Part shown: positions 9,118 to 17,947 of the stretch, piece after piece | Position numbering within the stretch: the stretch's first letter is position 1 | How the letters are laid out: every line of letters starts with the position of its first letter | DNA from: JBEKIK01 sp050013075 | Lineage (GTDB): Bacteria > Planctomycetota > Planctomycetia > Pirellulales > Thermoguttaceae | NCBI GenBank assembly: GCA_050013075.1 | Contig: JBEKFZ010000010.1 | Span: forward strand, 1 to 64,000 | Length of the DNA: 64,000 nt | Direction: 5' to 3' | Made by a program: the position numbers and the translations under genes | The notes under the pieces: model-generated | Databases searched by the model: none | The model's input: the letters and a program-made list of their open reading frames with translations, nothing else | What the model was told of the DNA's origin: nothing

Positions 9118-9146
9118 TTGACGGGATTTGGCAAATGTCCTATTCT
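9118..9146 (+). promoter_or_regulatory. sigma-70 type promoter of a small RNA
   Basis: TTGACG (9118-9123), exactly 17 bases, then TATTCT (9141-9146). This is close to the housekeeping consensus, and no coding gene follows on this strand. Transcription should start near 9153. Confidence 0.6.
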
Positions 9147-9152
9147 CGCCGC

Positions 9153-9436
9153 CTCAAGGAATCATTATCGTTGCTTTATGCGGCGATAGAACGTGATTGG
9201 TATAGAGTATATTTGATCCACGTGGATGGGTCCGCATCTGGGAATTCCGCGACGACGGGATACCTGCGGACCGCGAAGCGTTTGGCTGCCTACATGGAAG
9301 TAGGCGGCACGCTTCGGACACATTTCGGTGCGCCCAACGCGGCGCTTGCCGCCGCGATTGCGGAGCGTCCAATCGCTCCCGGAAGAAGCCGAGTCCTTTG
9401 CCCCCCTGGGACATACGCTTTCCGGGGGCTTTTTTA
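9153..9436 (+). ncRNA. candidate independent structured small RNA, unknown family
   Basis: A transcript of about 285 nt is predicted between a near-consensus promoter and an intrinsic terminator, with no credible gene on that strand. It is nearly filled with helices: TATCGTTGC/GCGGCGATA (9166-9188), GGTCCGCA/TGCGGACC (9229-9272), CGAAGCGT/ACGCTTCG (9274-9316) with GCCTAC/GTAGGC (9288-9305) inside it, and GGAGCG/CGCTCC (9362-9379). A GC-rich stem lies near 9340-9358. Perfect arms of this length suggest selection on structure. I could not match it to RNase P, SRP, tmRNA or a riboswitch. 6S RNA is possible from size and isolation, but I see no diagnostic match. It lies between the MNT gene and glgC, both on the other strand. 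Confidence 0.6.
9400..9436 (+). terminator. intrinsic terminator of the small RNA
   Basis: GCCCCC (9400-9405) pairs with GGGGGC (9424-9429), followed by six T (9430-9435). It is oriented for plus-strand transcription. The only plus-strand unit it can serve is the RNA at 9153. Confidence 0.75.
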
Positions 9437-9535
9437 TTTAGGCGTTAAATATTCCAGGGATTCCCAACTCGCTCGCCTGCGGCTCGCGGCTAAACGAAAA
9501 AAGACTGCTGATCGGCTAAACGAAAATAGGCGCTG

Positions 9536-10813
9536 TTATTGGCGGATTTTGCCGCGATCGAGGAATTGTTCCATGCCGTGGGTTTTGGCGATCACGGTCA
9601 CGCCTTTTTCGGTGACGAGAAAACCGCGGGCGATATCTAAATCCACGTCGTAGCCGATTTCGGCATGGGGCGGGATGTGCACGCCCTTGTCGATGATCGC
9701 CCGGCGGATCTTGGCGTATCGGCCCACGTCCACGCCTTCAAAAAGGATCGAATCTTCCACCCGGGAGTAGCTGTTAATCCGCGAGTTGAACCCGACGATG
9801 GAGCGTTCGACTTGCCCGCCGGAAATAATCGATCCCTGGCAGACCAGGCTGTCGCGGGCTTCGCCGCAACGGCCGGATGGGCCTTTTTCGGCAAACACGA
9901 ATTTGGGCGGGGGCAGGTTGGGCTGATAGGTCCGCACCGGCCAATCGCTGTCGTACATGTTCAGTTGGGGATCGACCGAGACCAGGTCCATGTTGGTTTC
10001 GTAGTAGGCGTCCAGCGTGCCCACGTCCCGCCAATAGGCCTCGGTTTTTCGGTTTTCGTCCATGAAGGGATAGGCAAAGACACGGTAATTATGGATGACG
10101 GCGGGGATGATGTCGCGGCCGAAATCGTGATGGCTGGAATGGCGCGTGGCGTCGAGGCAGAGTTGTTCGAAAAGAAATCGGGCGGTAAAGACGTAGATAC
10201 CCATCGAGGCCATGGCGTATTCAGGCTCACCGGGAATGGGTTTGGGAGTTTTGGGCTTTTCCTCGAATCCGGTTACGTGGGTCTCGGAGTCGATTTGCAC
10301 CACGCCGAATTGCGTGGCGGCCGAGGCCAACGGCACTCGAAGCGTGCCTACCGTGACATCGGCCTTGTTTTGCACGTGGGCGTCAATCAGCCGGGCATAA
10401 TTCATTTTGTATATATGGTCGCCGGCCAGGATGATGATGAACTCGGGCCGCTCTTTTTCGATGGTATAAATGTTTTGATACACGGCGTCGGCCGTTCCCT
10501 GGTACCAATGTTCGTCGATGCGCTGCTGCGGGGGCACTACGTCGATGAATTCGCCCAATTCCCGGCATAAGTATGATTGCCAGCCCAGGTTGATGTGCCG
10601 ATCCAGACTCATGGTCTTGTACTGGGTGAGCAAGAGAATTTTGCGGATCCCGCTATTTAGAGAGTTGGACAACGTGAAATCGATGATGCGGTAAGCCCCG
10701 CCGAAAGGAACGGCGGGTTTCGCCCGATCCCGGGTCAGCGGTTCCAATCTAGAGCCTTTTCCTCCGGCCAAAATAACAGCCAACACGTCCTTCATGAGGA
10801 ATTGCTGTTTCAT
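9536..10813 (-). CDS. glgC: glucose-1-phosphate adenylyltransferase
   Basis: It makes ADP-glucose from glucose 1-phosphate and ATP, the committed step of glycogen synthesis. The 425-aa protein has the nucleotide-binding LAVILAGGKGSRLEPLT at the N-terminus, then KPAVPFGGAYRIIDF, LAGDHIYKMNY and FEEKPKTPKP. A left-handed beta-helix C-terminus (SIVGFNSRINSYSRVEDSIL) follows. An in-frame TTG exists at 10825, but the ATG at 10813 is preferred. A further Met seven codons in (10795) is also possible. No other glycogen gene is adjacent, so it is probably a single-gene transcript. The intergenic DNA upstream is AT-rich. Confidence 0.95.
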   Translation of the reverse strand: MKQQFLMKDVLAVILAGGKGSRLEPLTRDRAKPAVPFGGAYRIIDFTLSNSLNSGIRKILLLTQYKTMSLDRHINLGWQSYLCRELGEFIDVVPPQQRIDEHWYQGTADAVYQNIYTIEKERPEFIIILAGDHIYKMNYARLIDAHVQNKADVTVGTLRVPLASAATQFGVVQIDSETHVTGFEEKPKTPKPIPGEPEYAMASMGIYVFTARFLFEQLCLDATRHSSHHDFGRDIIPAVIHNYRVFAYPFMDENRKTEAYWRDVGTLDAYYETNMDLVSVDPQLNMYDSDWPVRTYQPNLPPPKFVFAEKGPSGRCGEARDSLVCQGSIISGGQVERSIVGFNSRINSYSRVEDSILFEGVDVGRYAKIRRAIIDKGVHIPPHAEIGYDVDLDIARGFLVTEKGVTVIAKTHGMEQFLDRGKIRQ

Positions 10814-11259
10814 AACTGGGTCCAAAATGAAAGATGGTGATGCAATAATAATGATTTTACCCGCCTATTAAAGATTTTACCCGGGGAATAATGCAGCCAA
10901 ATTGCATGATATTGTATGTATTTTGATGCACCATCCCATCGGTAATACAAAGATAGTTTTCAATTGGGGTTCATAATATCCAATTGCCATTTGCGGCCCT
11001 CAAAGTCAACAAGATTAGATAATTCGCTACAATTGTTGCATATATTCCAGACAACGCATATTATCTATATTTACATCGGCAACTTATATATTTATTTTCC
11101 TTATTTTTACATTATTTAACTGCATAGTGCATGAATTATACAATTTTCCATTATTTTTTACAGCCAAATTATATTTTAATTGAGATTAAACCAACTCGGT
11201 TCCAGCGCATTGCGAAACCGCAAGCGGTTTGTTAGCCATAGCCCGAATTACGTATCTTT
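10814..11259. other. AT-rich intergenic region with one short palindrome
   Basis: No gene was seen in these 446 bases. Most of it (10850-11180) is strongly AT-rich and should hold the glgC promoter. At 11212-11230 lies GCGAAACCGCAAGCGGTTT, one of five copies of a short hairpin repeat in the window. It is just downstream of the glycosyltransferase gene and may end that transcript. Confidence 0.6.
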
Positions 11260-12375
11260 CTATTCGAGAATCTGCCGGTACATTTCCGCGTGGCTTAAGA
11301 TCATTTTTTCCGCTGGGAATTCGCACAGGGCACGCTCTTGGCCGGCTTGGCCGAGGCGACTGGATAGGGCCGGGGCTTCGAAGAGTTGACGGGCGTGGCG
11401 GGCAAATCCGGCACGGTCGCCTATTGGCACGAGGAACCCGGTCTGCTGGTGAACCACAAGATCGCGCGTGCCGGGGGTGTCGCAGGCAACAACCGGAACG
11501 CCCGCGGCCATGGCTTCTAGAATGGGGCCGGACTGATCTTCATAAGGGCTGGTTGACCAGAGCAGGTCGAAATGCGGCATCAGCCTGGGCAGATCGCCGC
11601 GCAGGCCGAGAAAATGCACAAAGTCGGCAATGCGGACCTGATCGCGGAACCTACGGAGTTGTTCGCGGTGGGGACCATCGCCGATTATGAGCAGATGTAC
11701 ATCCTTGCGAATGACTTTCAGCAAGTCGGCGGCCCAAATGGCATCCTTCACCCGATTCCGCAGCAAGAGCCTGCCCACCAGGCCGATTAAACGGCTGTTT
11801 TCCGGAAGACCTAATTCGGCCATCAATTGCCGCCTGGTGGTTGTGCTTGGCCGCGATGGTTCCACTCCGCCTGGGATTATGCGAAATTTTTCGGCCGGCA
11901 GACCTTTCCGTATATAGAAGTCGCGTACCCCGGTGCTGTTGGCGGTCAGTTGTACGCAATGATTGCCGATATAACGGTCGATTGCCAGTCTGGTACCGCT
12001 TATGAATGGATCGACACAGACATATCCGGCCACGAAACGAGTTACGCCCATTGTTTTTGCCGCGGCCAGACCATAGGCGTTGGCGGCGGACGTCCAGGCG
12101 TGGATCGCCTTGGGCCGCAGCCGATCGACAAGGCGTTTTAGTTCCCAAAAGGTTTTGGGGTCGTATTTCCATTGCTTTGAGATAACAGTGACTGGGACGC
12201 CGATGGAAGAAAGCTCTGTCGAGACGCCGGAGGCACAAAATGTGGTCATGCCGTCCAGCGCGCAAATGTGGAGATCGAATTGATCGCCAGGCAGCCCTTG
12301 TGCCAGCAGGCGGAGTTGTATTCCCGTTGCTGCATCATGCGTGGTGGAAATAATTTGAAGGATGCGCGGTTTCAT
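11260..12375 (-). CDS. glycosyltransferase, GT4 family
   Basis: The 371-aa protein is a GT-B fold sugar transferase. The N-terminal half opens MKPRILQIISTTHDAATGIQ. The C-terminal half has the nucleotide-sugar site: LIGLVGRLLLRNRVKD, LLIIGDGPHREQLRRF and the E-x7-E region SGPILEAMAAGVPVVACD. Such enzymes add a hexose to LPS or other glycoconjugates; donor and acceptor cannot be read from sequence. Its ATG overlaps the hpt stop (ATGA, 4 bases), so both are translated from one message. It lies at the end of the kds/lpt run, which makes an LPS-core role likely. Confidence 0.9.
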   Translation of the reverse strand: MKPRILQIISTTHDAATGIQLRLLAQGLPGDQFDLHICALDGMTTFCASGVSTELSSIGVPVTVISKQWKYDPKTFWELKRLVDRLRPKAIHAWTSAANAYGLAAAKTMGVTRFVAGYVCVDPFISGTRLAIDRYIGNHCVQLTANSTGVRDFYIRKGLPAEKFRIIPGGVEPSRPSTTTRRQLMAELGLPENSRLIGLVGRLLLRNRVKDAIWAADLLKVIRKDVHLLIIGDGPHREQLRRFRDQVRIADFVHFLGLRGDLPRLMPHFDLLWSTSPYEDQSGPILEAMAAGVPVVACDTPGTRDLVVHQQTGFLVPIGDRAGFARHARQLFEAPALSSRLGQAGQERALCEFPAEKMILSHAEMYRQILE

Positions 12376-12902
12376 TTTTTATCCTTCATGTCCGATGGCT
12401 CGAGGACGGCAATGTATCTTAAGTTGCGATATAAGTCGAGGTAGTCCAGGCCGTAGCCCACTACGAACGCATTGGGGATGTCAAAGCAGATAAAATCGGG
12501 CTTCAAATCGAGTTTGCATTGACCTATTTTGCGCAGCAGGACCGCGGTGCGAATGCTGCTCGGACCGAGTTCGTCGATTTGAGGAATAAGTTCCCAGAGC
12601 GTGTGGCCGGTATCGAAGATATCGTCGATCAAAAGCACGTCGCGTCCCTGTATATTGCCGGAGATTAAATCGGTATTGATCACCATCGGACCCGGCCGCG
12701 TGCCGTTGTGGTCACTGCGGGCTTGGACCAACTCCACGCGCAAGGGAATTTTCAACAATCGGATCAAATCGGCCAATAAAACCACGCTGCCGATCATCAC
12801 ACCCACGATAGTCAATGGTTTTCCCTGATAATGGGCTTGAATCTTTTCGGCCAGTTGTACGATGCCTTGTTTGAGTTGGTCTTCGGTTAGTAGGGTTTTC
12901 AT
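12372..12902 (-). CDS. hpt: hypoxanthine phosphoribosyltransferase
   Basis: A purine-salvage enzyme that transfers ribose 5-phosphate from PRPP to hypoxanthine or guanine. The 176-aa protein carries the PRPP-binding signature DVLLIDDIFDTGHTL (about residues 91-105), GVMIGSVVLLADLIR near the N-terminus, and DFICFDIPNAFVVGYGLDY, which holds base-binding residues near the C-terminus. The ribosome-binding site AAGGA is 9 bases upstream of the ATG. It is coupled by a 4-base overlap to the glycosyltransferase downstream. Confidence 0.95.
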   Translation of the reverse strand: MKTLLTEDQLKQGIVQLAEKIQAHYQGKPLTIVGVMIGSVVLLADLIRLLKIPLRVELVQARSDHNGTRPGPMVINTDLISGNIQGRDVLLIDDIFDTGHTLWELIPQIDELGPSSIRTAVLLRKIGQCKLDLKPDFICFDIPNAFVVGYGLDYLDLYRNLRYIAVLEPSDMKDKK

Positions 12903-12940
12903 TGAATGATTCCTTACAGCGTTTGGGGGTAATACACCTC

Positions 12941-12994
12941 AGAGCCGGGCCGTGTCGGGTGCGGAAATGCCGGGGCGACACGCCCCGGCTCTGA
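12941..12994. repeat. GAGCCGGG...CCCCGGCTCT hairpin repeat, copy 2
   Basis: A 54-base compact palindrome runs from AGAGCCGGGCCGTGTCGGGT at the left to CGACACGCCCCGGCTCTGA at the right, with GCGGAAATGCCGGGG between. A near-identical copy is at 42521-42570. The outer stem also frames the 640-875 structured block. All copies lie between genes. Confidence 0.75.
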
Positions 12995-13102
12995 CTTTGA
13001 TATCTGTTTTCGCGACCGGTTATTCTAATTGATATCGTATGAAAATCCCAGATTGAATTTATATAAGGCTGCGGAGGCGGACCAGTCAAGCAATGAGGGG
13101 AG

Positions 13103-13118
13103 TTTTTGGATAGGCTCT
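13103..13118. repeat. solitary arm of the MITE-like element at 56726
   Basis: TTTTTGGATAGGCTCT matches the right arm at 56845-56860 at 15 of 16 positions. Its last base overlaps the stop codon of the LptC/OstA-like gene. No opposite arm is seen within a few hundred bases. Confidence 0.5.
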
Positions 13119-16100
13119 TAGTTTTTCCCCGGGGTGATTTCCAGGGACCGGGCGTCGATGACCCTTATGCTATTGGTTTTGAGATTATATTCGAATTTCC
13201 GAAAAGAAGTTTTTTCCAAGGGTGCCCCGGGTTGTTTTTGTCTATACAATTCGGCTAGTGTACGGCCGTTGCCTTCGAGGATCAGCAGATTTTTAGCCTC
13301 GGAATAGGTTATCCGATGCGCCCGGGCAGTGAAAACGCCGTCGCCGCCTTCCGCCACCGCGTTTTCAGAGGCTTCGGCTTCGATGGTTTGGCCCTTGCCC
13401 GCGGGCAAAGGCATCTGGTTAATCTTAAGCTGATTGCAGTGCAACGCGATGCCTTTAGGCCCCAATTTATCCTGCTTTTCGGGATCGATCATAGCCGACC
13501 AATCGAACACGGGCGCGTAAGCCGCGCCGATTTGTTCTTTGAAGATTACTTCACCCTGATTGACATTGCCCGCGATCAAACCCGGAAAACTGCCCTTGAT
13601 CGAACCCTGAAAGCGAACGTGCAGGCAATAAAGCTGATTGTTTGGCTGATCGGAATTGGGGGCGACGTTATTGACGGCAGGCGTGGCCGGACGCCCGCCG
13701 AGCAATCCAGCGCCGAGTTGATTTTGTTTATGGTCAACGGAATTGAGAAAGACCCTGTTGAGCCATCCCGGGCCGCCTGCCGATAAGGCTCCGCTTTGCA
13801 GGTTTATCGCCAGATCGGCCACTTGCATGCGGTCGTATGAGATGGGTTGCCCTCGGATGTCGATCGAATGGTTTTCCAAAAACACGCCGCCCCAGCAAGA
13901 AAGATTTTCAACCGCGTTCTGATCTTGATCTTGCAGTTTGGAATCGGAAAAACTGATGGGACGTTTAAGTTTAGCCTCTAAAATACTGGTTTGCAGGTGA
14001 AATTGGGGCGTGGACGCGGACACGGATTCCTCGAACTTTGCCCTGCTTCCGTCGAAATCCATGCCTTTTTGCCAATCGATCAACAACGTGCCTGACACGA
14101 CTTTTGGCTGCCCGGCAGCGATCGATTGCCCGAACATGTTGTCGGATAAAGGGACATCCATGCGGCCGGGGCCTTCGATCCACAGGCGGTTTATGCCCTT
14201 ATTCAGATTGATATTCGAGCCGGTCAATCCCAGGCCGCGGGCTTCGCAGTGGGCGGGGCGGCCAGTGACTTTCACCACGGTGTTTTGCAAAAAGAGGTTT
14301 GTGCCGTGGAGGCGATCGCCTTGGATGAGGATCGGGCGCTGGTCCGGGGCCGAGGTTTGCGTTTCCTCCAGGCGCACGCCGTCTTGGATCACGAGATCCA
14401 CAATGTCTTCTATCTGCTGATCGTTCAATATCATGCGGGCCTGGAGCTTTCCGCCGCTGATTTTAAAATGTTGGCGACTTGCCTCAGGCCGGGCCGAGGC
14501 GGCCTGGCTTTGATTCGCGGCTGCGTTTTGGCCTTGATTGGCGGGCAAGGTCGACGACTGGGATGAAGGCGAATGCGGGGTGTCTTTTTGCTCGAACCAC
14601 ACTTCCAATTGTTGTTCCAGCGCGGCGGTCAACTGCGTGGAGTCGATGGTTACCTGGTTTTGGGCCTTCATGTAGTTGGGCATAAAACCCGATTGGCCGC
14701 GAGGGCCGCCCGATGGGGTTTGCTTGAGCCAGAAGAAAATTTCCTTGGCACCCAAGATTCCGAACCCTGGGTAGTTTAAAACAGCTCCCCCTGTAAACGA
14801 GATTACCTGGTACTGATCCTTCGGTTCGATATGTAATTTGTCGTTCCAGCGGGCTTCGATGCGGCTTTGGGGATTGTCGCCGAATTGTCCGATTAACCAG
14901 CCTGGACCTTGTGCCGCCGCTCGGCCCGGGCTGTTTTGCCCCAGGGATTGATATTGCAGGCTCTGGCCGTGGATTTTATTTGTTCCTTGGCGGAGAAAGA
15001 CTTCGGGGCCGCCGTCCAGAGAGATCAGTTTGGTTTTAATGTTGTACTCCAATCGTTCGGCCTGGCCGGTAAGGTTTTTCGTGGGCGCGTTGATTGTGAC
15101 CGAATGGCCCCGGGCTTCGATCCGCTCCGGCTCTAGGTTGGATAAATTATCGGAATCGGGCTTGGAATTATCGCGCGCGAGAAAATATATCGAGAGCAGT
15201 TCGGATTGAATCTGGTCGGACGGGCCGTTCGGATTCACGCAGTAAACGAAGACTTTATCGGCGAAACTCGCCACGCGCTTAACGACGTTGAAGGTAAATG
15301 GACCATCACAGGTGATATCAATGGGCTGATTGGAAAAGTCGGCCGCGGACATTAAGCCATTGGTTTGATTAGGCGCGGGAGAGGTTCCTGCCTGGGCTGA
15401 GGGGGCTGATTCGAGATGCACACCTTTGATGTGCCGCATCTCGAACAGTTCCACACCCGTGACGCTGGGAGCGTTCCTGTCTTCACCGATTTTCGACGGG
15501 TCGGCAAGCAGCTTGATGTGCATGTCTCGGCCGCTGCCGGAGTTTTTCCCCCAGGTAAATTCCACCTGGTTAAGGGTCCATACTTCTTGCTCGTTCAATT
15601 GCACTTCGCTAGTGTGGATGAGCAGATCGTCTTCCGGGCCGGGCGATTTGCCCTGACTGCTGATGGTTATTTTGCCCAACAAAGAACCGCCTACCAGCCG
15701 GCCGATCTTCAGACTGCTAAGATCGATGGGTTTGTCGAATTTCAGGATCGCTCCTTCCGGGGCCTGGAGAATGATGGATTGCCGTAGACGCTGGGCTTCG
15801 TCCTCGGCCGGTCCGTCCCATAGGAAGACCATCGTGCAAGGCTCCAATTTCACCCGGCCATCGTCTAAATTTTTGTAGTTTTCCAGTAAGATCATTACCT
15901 TGTCGTTTTCCAGAACTTTTGTTTTTTTCAGATCCAAGGCGCCGGGCGGGAAGATTTTTTCCAACTGGGCGATGCGTTGATCCGCTCCGGTCTCGGATGA
16001 ATTGCCGCCGGCGATTGTTCCGGAAGGCCCCGCAATGCTCGGCTCGATAAGCGGCACCGCCACCCGCGCGTATATCAAGTAAGCCATCAACACAATGGCA

Positions 16101-16132
16101 AAACTAACGGCGGTGTGAATCAAACGGGGCAT
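13118..16132 (-). CDS. large membrane-anchored LptC/OstA-like protein, LPS transport
   Basis: The 1004-aa protein has one N-terminal membrane helix (TAVSFAIVLMAYLIYARVAV) and then long beta-rich repeats. Segments such as KRVASFADKVFVYC, RIEARGHSVTINAPTKNL with AERLEYNIKTKLISLDG, and ARAHRITYSEAKNLLILEGN resemble the jelly-roll strands of LptC, LptA and OstA. Those proteins form the periplasmic bridge that carries LPS to the outer membrane. LptC is about 190 aa and LptA about 185 aa in Escherichia coli, so this could span several such units. The identification rests on strand pattern and on position directly after kdsD and kdsC, the same order as kdsD-kdsC-lptC in enterobacteria. Confidence 0.6.
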   Translation of the reverse strand: MPRLIHTAVSFAIVLMAYLIYARVAVPLIEPSIAGPSGTIAGGNSSETGADQRIAQLEKIFPPGALDLKKTKVLENDKVMILLENYKNLDDGRVKLEPCTMVFLWDGPAEDEAQRLRQSIILQAPEGAILKFDKPIDLSSLKIGRLVGGSLLGKITISSQGKSPGPEDDLLIHTSEVQLNEQEVWTLNQVEFTWGKNSGSGRDMHIKLLADPSKIGEDRNAPSVTGVELFEMRHIKGVHLESAPSAQAGTSPAPNQTNGLMSAADFSNQPIDITCDGPFTFNVVKRVASFADKVFVYCVNPNGPSDQIQSELLSIYFLARDNSKPDSDNLSNLEPERIEARGHSVTINAPTKNLTGQAERLEYNIKTKLISLDGGPEVFLRQGTNKIHGQSLQYQSLGQNSPGRAAAQGPGWLIGQFGDNPQSRIEARWNDKLHIEPKDQYQVISFTGGAVLNYPGFGILGAKEIFFWLKQTPSGGPRGQSGFMPNYMKAQNQVTIDSTQLTAALEQQLEVWFEQKDTPHSPSSQSSTLPANQGQNAAANQSQAASARPEASRQHFKISGGKLQARMILNDQQIEDIVDLVIQDGVRLEETQTSAPDQRPILIQGDRLHGTNLFLQNTVVKVTGRPAHCEARGLGLTGSNINLNKGINRLWIEGPGRMDVPLSDNMFGQSIAAGQPKVVSGTLLIDWQKGMDFDGSRAKFEESVSASTPQFHLQTSILEAKLKRPISFSDSKLQDQDQNAVENLSCWGGVFLENHSIDIRGQPISYDRMQVADLAINLQSGALSAGGPGWLNRVFLNSVDHKQNQLGAGLLGGRPATPAVNNVAPNSDQPNNQLYCLHVRFQGSIKGSFPGLIAGNVNQGEVIFKEQIGAAYAPVFDWSAMIDPEKQDKLGPKGIALHCNQLKINQMPLPAGKGQTIEAEASENAVAEGGDGVFTARAHRITYSEAKNLLILEGNGRTLAELYRQKQPGAPLEKTSFRKFEYNLKTNSIRVIDARSLEITPGKN

Positions 16133-16287
16133 GAGGGAGGGGGGGCAGGGTTCAGGGTTCGAGATTCAGGATTTGGGATTCTGGGTTCTGGATTAATAGG
16201 GGGTGGTCAGTTTACTGACCACTTTTTTATTGACCACTTTTTGAAATCCACCTCGCGAAACCGCAAGCGGTTTCATTGTTAAATTCA
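16133..16287. repeat. degenerate short repeats and a palindrome between kdsC and the lpt-like gene
   Basis: 16141-16195 is a run of degenerate 7-8 base units (GGGTTCAGGGTTCGAGATTC, then CAGGATTTGGGATTCTGGGT). 16257-16274 is the perfect palindrome GAAACCGCAAGCGGTTTC. No gene was seen. The palindrome is just downstream of kdsC and could stabilise or end its message. Confidence 0.6.
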
Positions 16288-16815
16288 TCACTCATCACTT
16301 AAAAATGCTTGAATTAATTGCTCCCAACGGCGTTGGGATTTTAGGATTAATTCAACGGTTTCGCGCACCGCGCCTGCTCCGCCGCGTTGGGTAGTGACAT
16401 AATGGGCGGCCTTACGGAGTTCCGCGCAGGCGTCGGCCACCGCCACGCCAAAACCCACGCCGCACATGACGGCCAGGTCCGGCAGATCGTCGCCTATGTA
16501 ACAGGCCTGATCCGGACTGAGCCGCAACTCGGCCAGGATTTGCCGCATTGCGGTTTGCTTGTTTTCCACGCCTTGCCGGATGACGTCGATGCCCAACTCG
16601 GCAACGCGCAGCTTGACGATCTGCGAACTGCGCAGAGTGATCAGGCCGAAACGGTAACCCGCCTTTTGCCATAAATGGATGCCCATGCCGTCGCGGACGT
16701 GAAATCGCTTGGTCTCCACGCCTTGGTTATCGATAATGATGCGGCCGTCGGTCAGTACGCCGTCAACGTCGGACAGGATCAGGCAAATGCGTTGGCAGCG
16801 ATCGTCGAGGTTCAT
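16288..16815 (-). CDS. kdsC: 3-deoxy-D-manno-octulosonate 8-phosphate phosphatase
   Basis: It removes the phosphate from KDO 8-phosphate, the step before KDO activation for LPS inner core. The 175-aa HAD-family enzyme without a cap domain has the catalytic LILSDVDGVLTDGRI (nucleophile DVD), RDGMGIHLWQKAG, and the metal-binding CYIGDDLPDLAVM. The start is set at 16815, where GGTGGGAG precedes the ATG and the usual short N-terminus (MNLDDRCQRI) results. The alternative at 16848 would overlap kdsD. Sixteen bases separate it from kdsD, so they form one operon. Confidence 0.95.
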   Translation of the reverse strand: MNLDDRCQRICLILSDVDGVLTDGRIIIDNQGVETKRFHVRDGMGIHLWQKAGYRFGLITLRSSQIVKLRVAELGIDVIRQGVENKQTAMRQILAELRLSPDQACYIGDDLPDLAVMCGVGFGVAVADACAELRKAAHYVTTQRGGAGAVRETVELILKSQRRWEQLIQAFLSDE

Positions 16816-16831
16816 ACTCCCACCTACCTGA

Positions 16832-17947
16832 TTATGCTTCCATTTCACCGTCGCCTTCAGTCACTACGCGTAAAGGAACCAAAGGAATTTCGGCGTTGGG
16901 GGCAATTTTGGTTGCCGGTGATTTTGTCGGGAGTGGTTCCTTGGGCAAAAGTGCAACCACGTCGGTGATGTCGATAAGTCCGATCGGTTTGTCCGAGGCG
17001 TCGACCACGGGCAATTCGCTGATTTTTCGCTCTGACATAATAGCCACAGCGTCGGTCATCATCGAACCGGCTTGCACGCGCAGCGGATTGGGGGTCATCA
17101 CGTTGCGGATCGGACCGTCCAGGTCTTTGTCGCGTCGCTGCTCGAAGAGCCGGGCAAGATCGCTATCGGTGAAGATGCCGGATAGAACGCCTTGGACATT
17201 GACCAGCATGGTTGCGCCCGTGCGCCGGCCGGGCTTGCCTACGCGGATCAGCACTTCGCGCACGGTTTGATCGTCCCAGGCCAGGCGGCAATGCTGCATG
17301 GGGCGCATGTGATCCTCGACCTTGCTGAGTTTATTGCCCAGGCTGCCGCCGGGATGAAATCGGGCAAAATCCTCGCGCCTGAAACGCCGCATCCGACTGG
17401 TTACCAGGGCCAGTGCGTCGCCTACGGCCAGCATTGCCGTGGTGCTGGTGGTTGGAGCAAGCCCCAATGCACATGCTTCTTGCAGGTTGCCCAGCTCGAT
17501 GGTCACAGTGGCGGCCTGGCCTAGCGTGCTCGTGCGTTGACTGGTAATGGCCAAAATCGGCACGCCCAATTCGTTTAGCGACGGTAGGAGACGAACGATC
17601 TCTTCGGTTTCACCGCTTTGAGACAGGATCAAGACCACGTCGTCGCGGTGGATCCGCCCCAGATCGCCGTGGACTGCCTCGGCCGGATGCAACCAGTGGC
17701 TGGGCGTTCCGGTGGAAGCAAGCGTGGCCATGATTTTTTGCCCAATTACCCCTGCTTTACCGATGCCGGTAACAATCACGTTTCCCCGGCATTGATGGAG
17801 CAGTTTTAGCGCATGGCAAAACTCGCTATCCAATCGGTTGGCCAACTGACCAAGGGCACGGCCCTCGATCTGTATGATCTGCCGGGCATAGCCGAGTTGT
17901 TCGAAGGGGCTAAGATTCCCAGATAGAGCAAGTGCTTCCGTGCTCAT
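16832..17947 (-). CDS. kdsD: arabinose 5-phosphate isomerase
   Basis: It converts ribulose 5-phosphate to arabinose 5-phosphate, the first step to KDO. The 371-aa protein has an N-terminal SIS domain (GNVIVTGIGKAGVIGQKIMA, STGTPSHWLHPAEAVHGDLG, LSQSGETEEIVRLLP) and two C-terminal CBS domains that usually bind nucleotides for control (LSGIFTDSDLARLFEQR; KISELPVVDASDKPIGLIDI). The start is placed at the ATG at 17947, which gives the standard N-terminus. The longer open frame to 18259 is repeat DNA. It heads the kds/lpt operon. The C-terminus carries a roughly 45-residue tail after the second CBS domain. Confidence 0.95.
   Translation of the reverse strand: MSTEALALSGNLSPFEQLGYARQIIQIEGRALGQLANRLDSEFCHALKLLHQCRGNVIVTGIGKAGVIGQKIMATLASTGTPSHWLHPAEAVHGDLGRIHRDDVVLILSQSGETEEIVRLLPSLNELGVPILAITSQRTSTLGQAATVTIELGNLQEACALGLAPTTSTTAMLAVGDALALVTSRMRRFRREDFARFHPGGSLGNKLSKVEDHMRPMQHCRLAWDDQTVREVLIRVGKPGRRTGATMLVNVQGVLSGIFTDSDLARLFEQRRDKDLDGPIRNVMTPNPLRVQAGSMMTDAVAIMSERKISELPVVDASDKPIGLIDITDVVALLPKEPLPTKSPATKIAPNAEIPLVPLRVVTEGDGEMEA

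Noticed and set aside
9135..9653. 172-codon frame on the plus strand across the small RNA
   Set aside because: It starts within the -10 box, runs through the intrinsic terminator and into the glgC 3' region on the other strand, and has no recognisable domain.
9665..10570. 301-codon frame antisense to glgC
   Set aside because: It lies fully inside glgC on the opposite strand and resembles no protein; valine/glycine-rich shadow composition.
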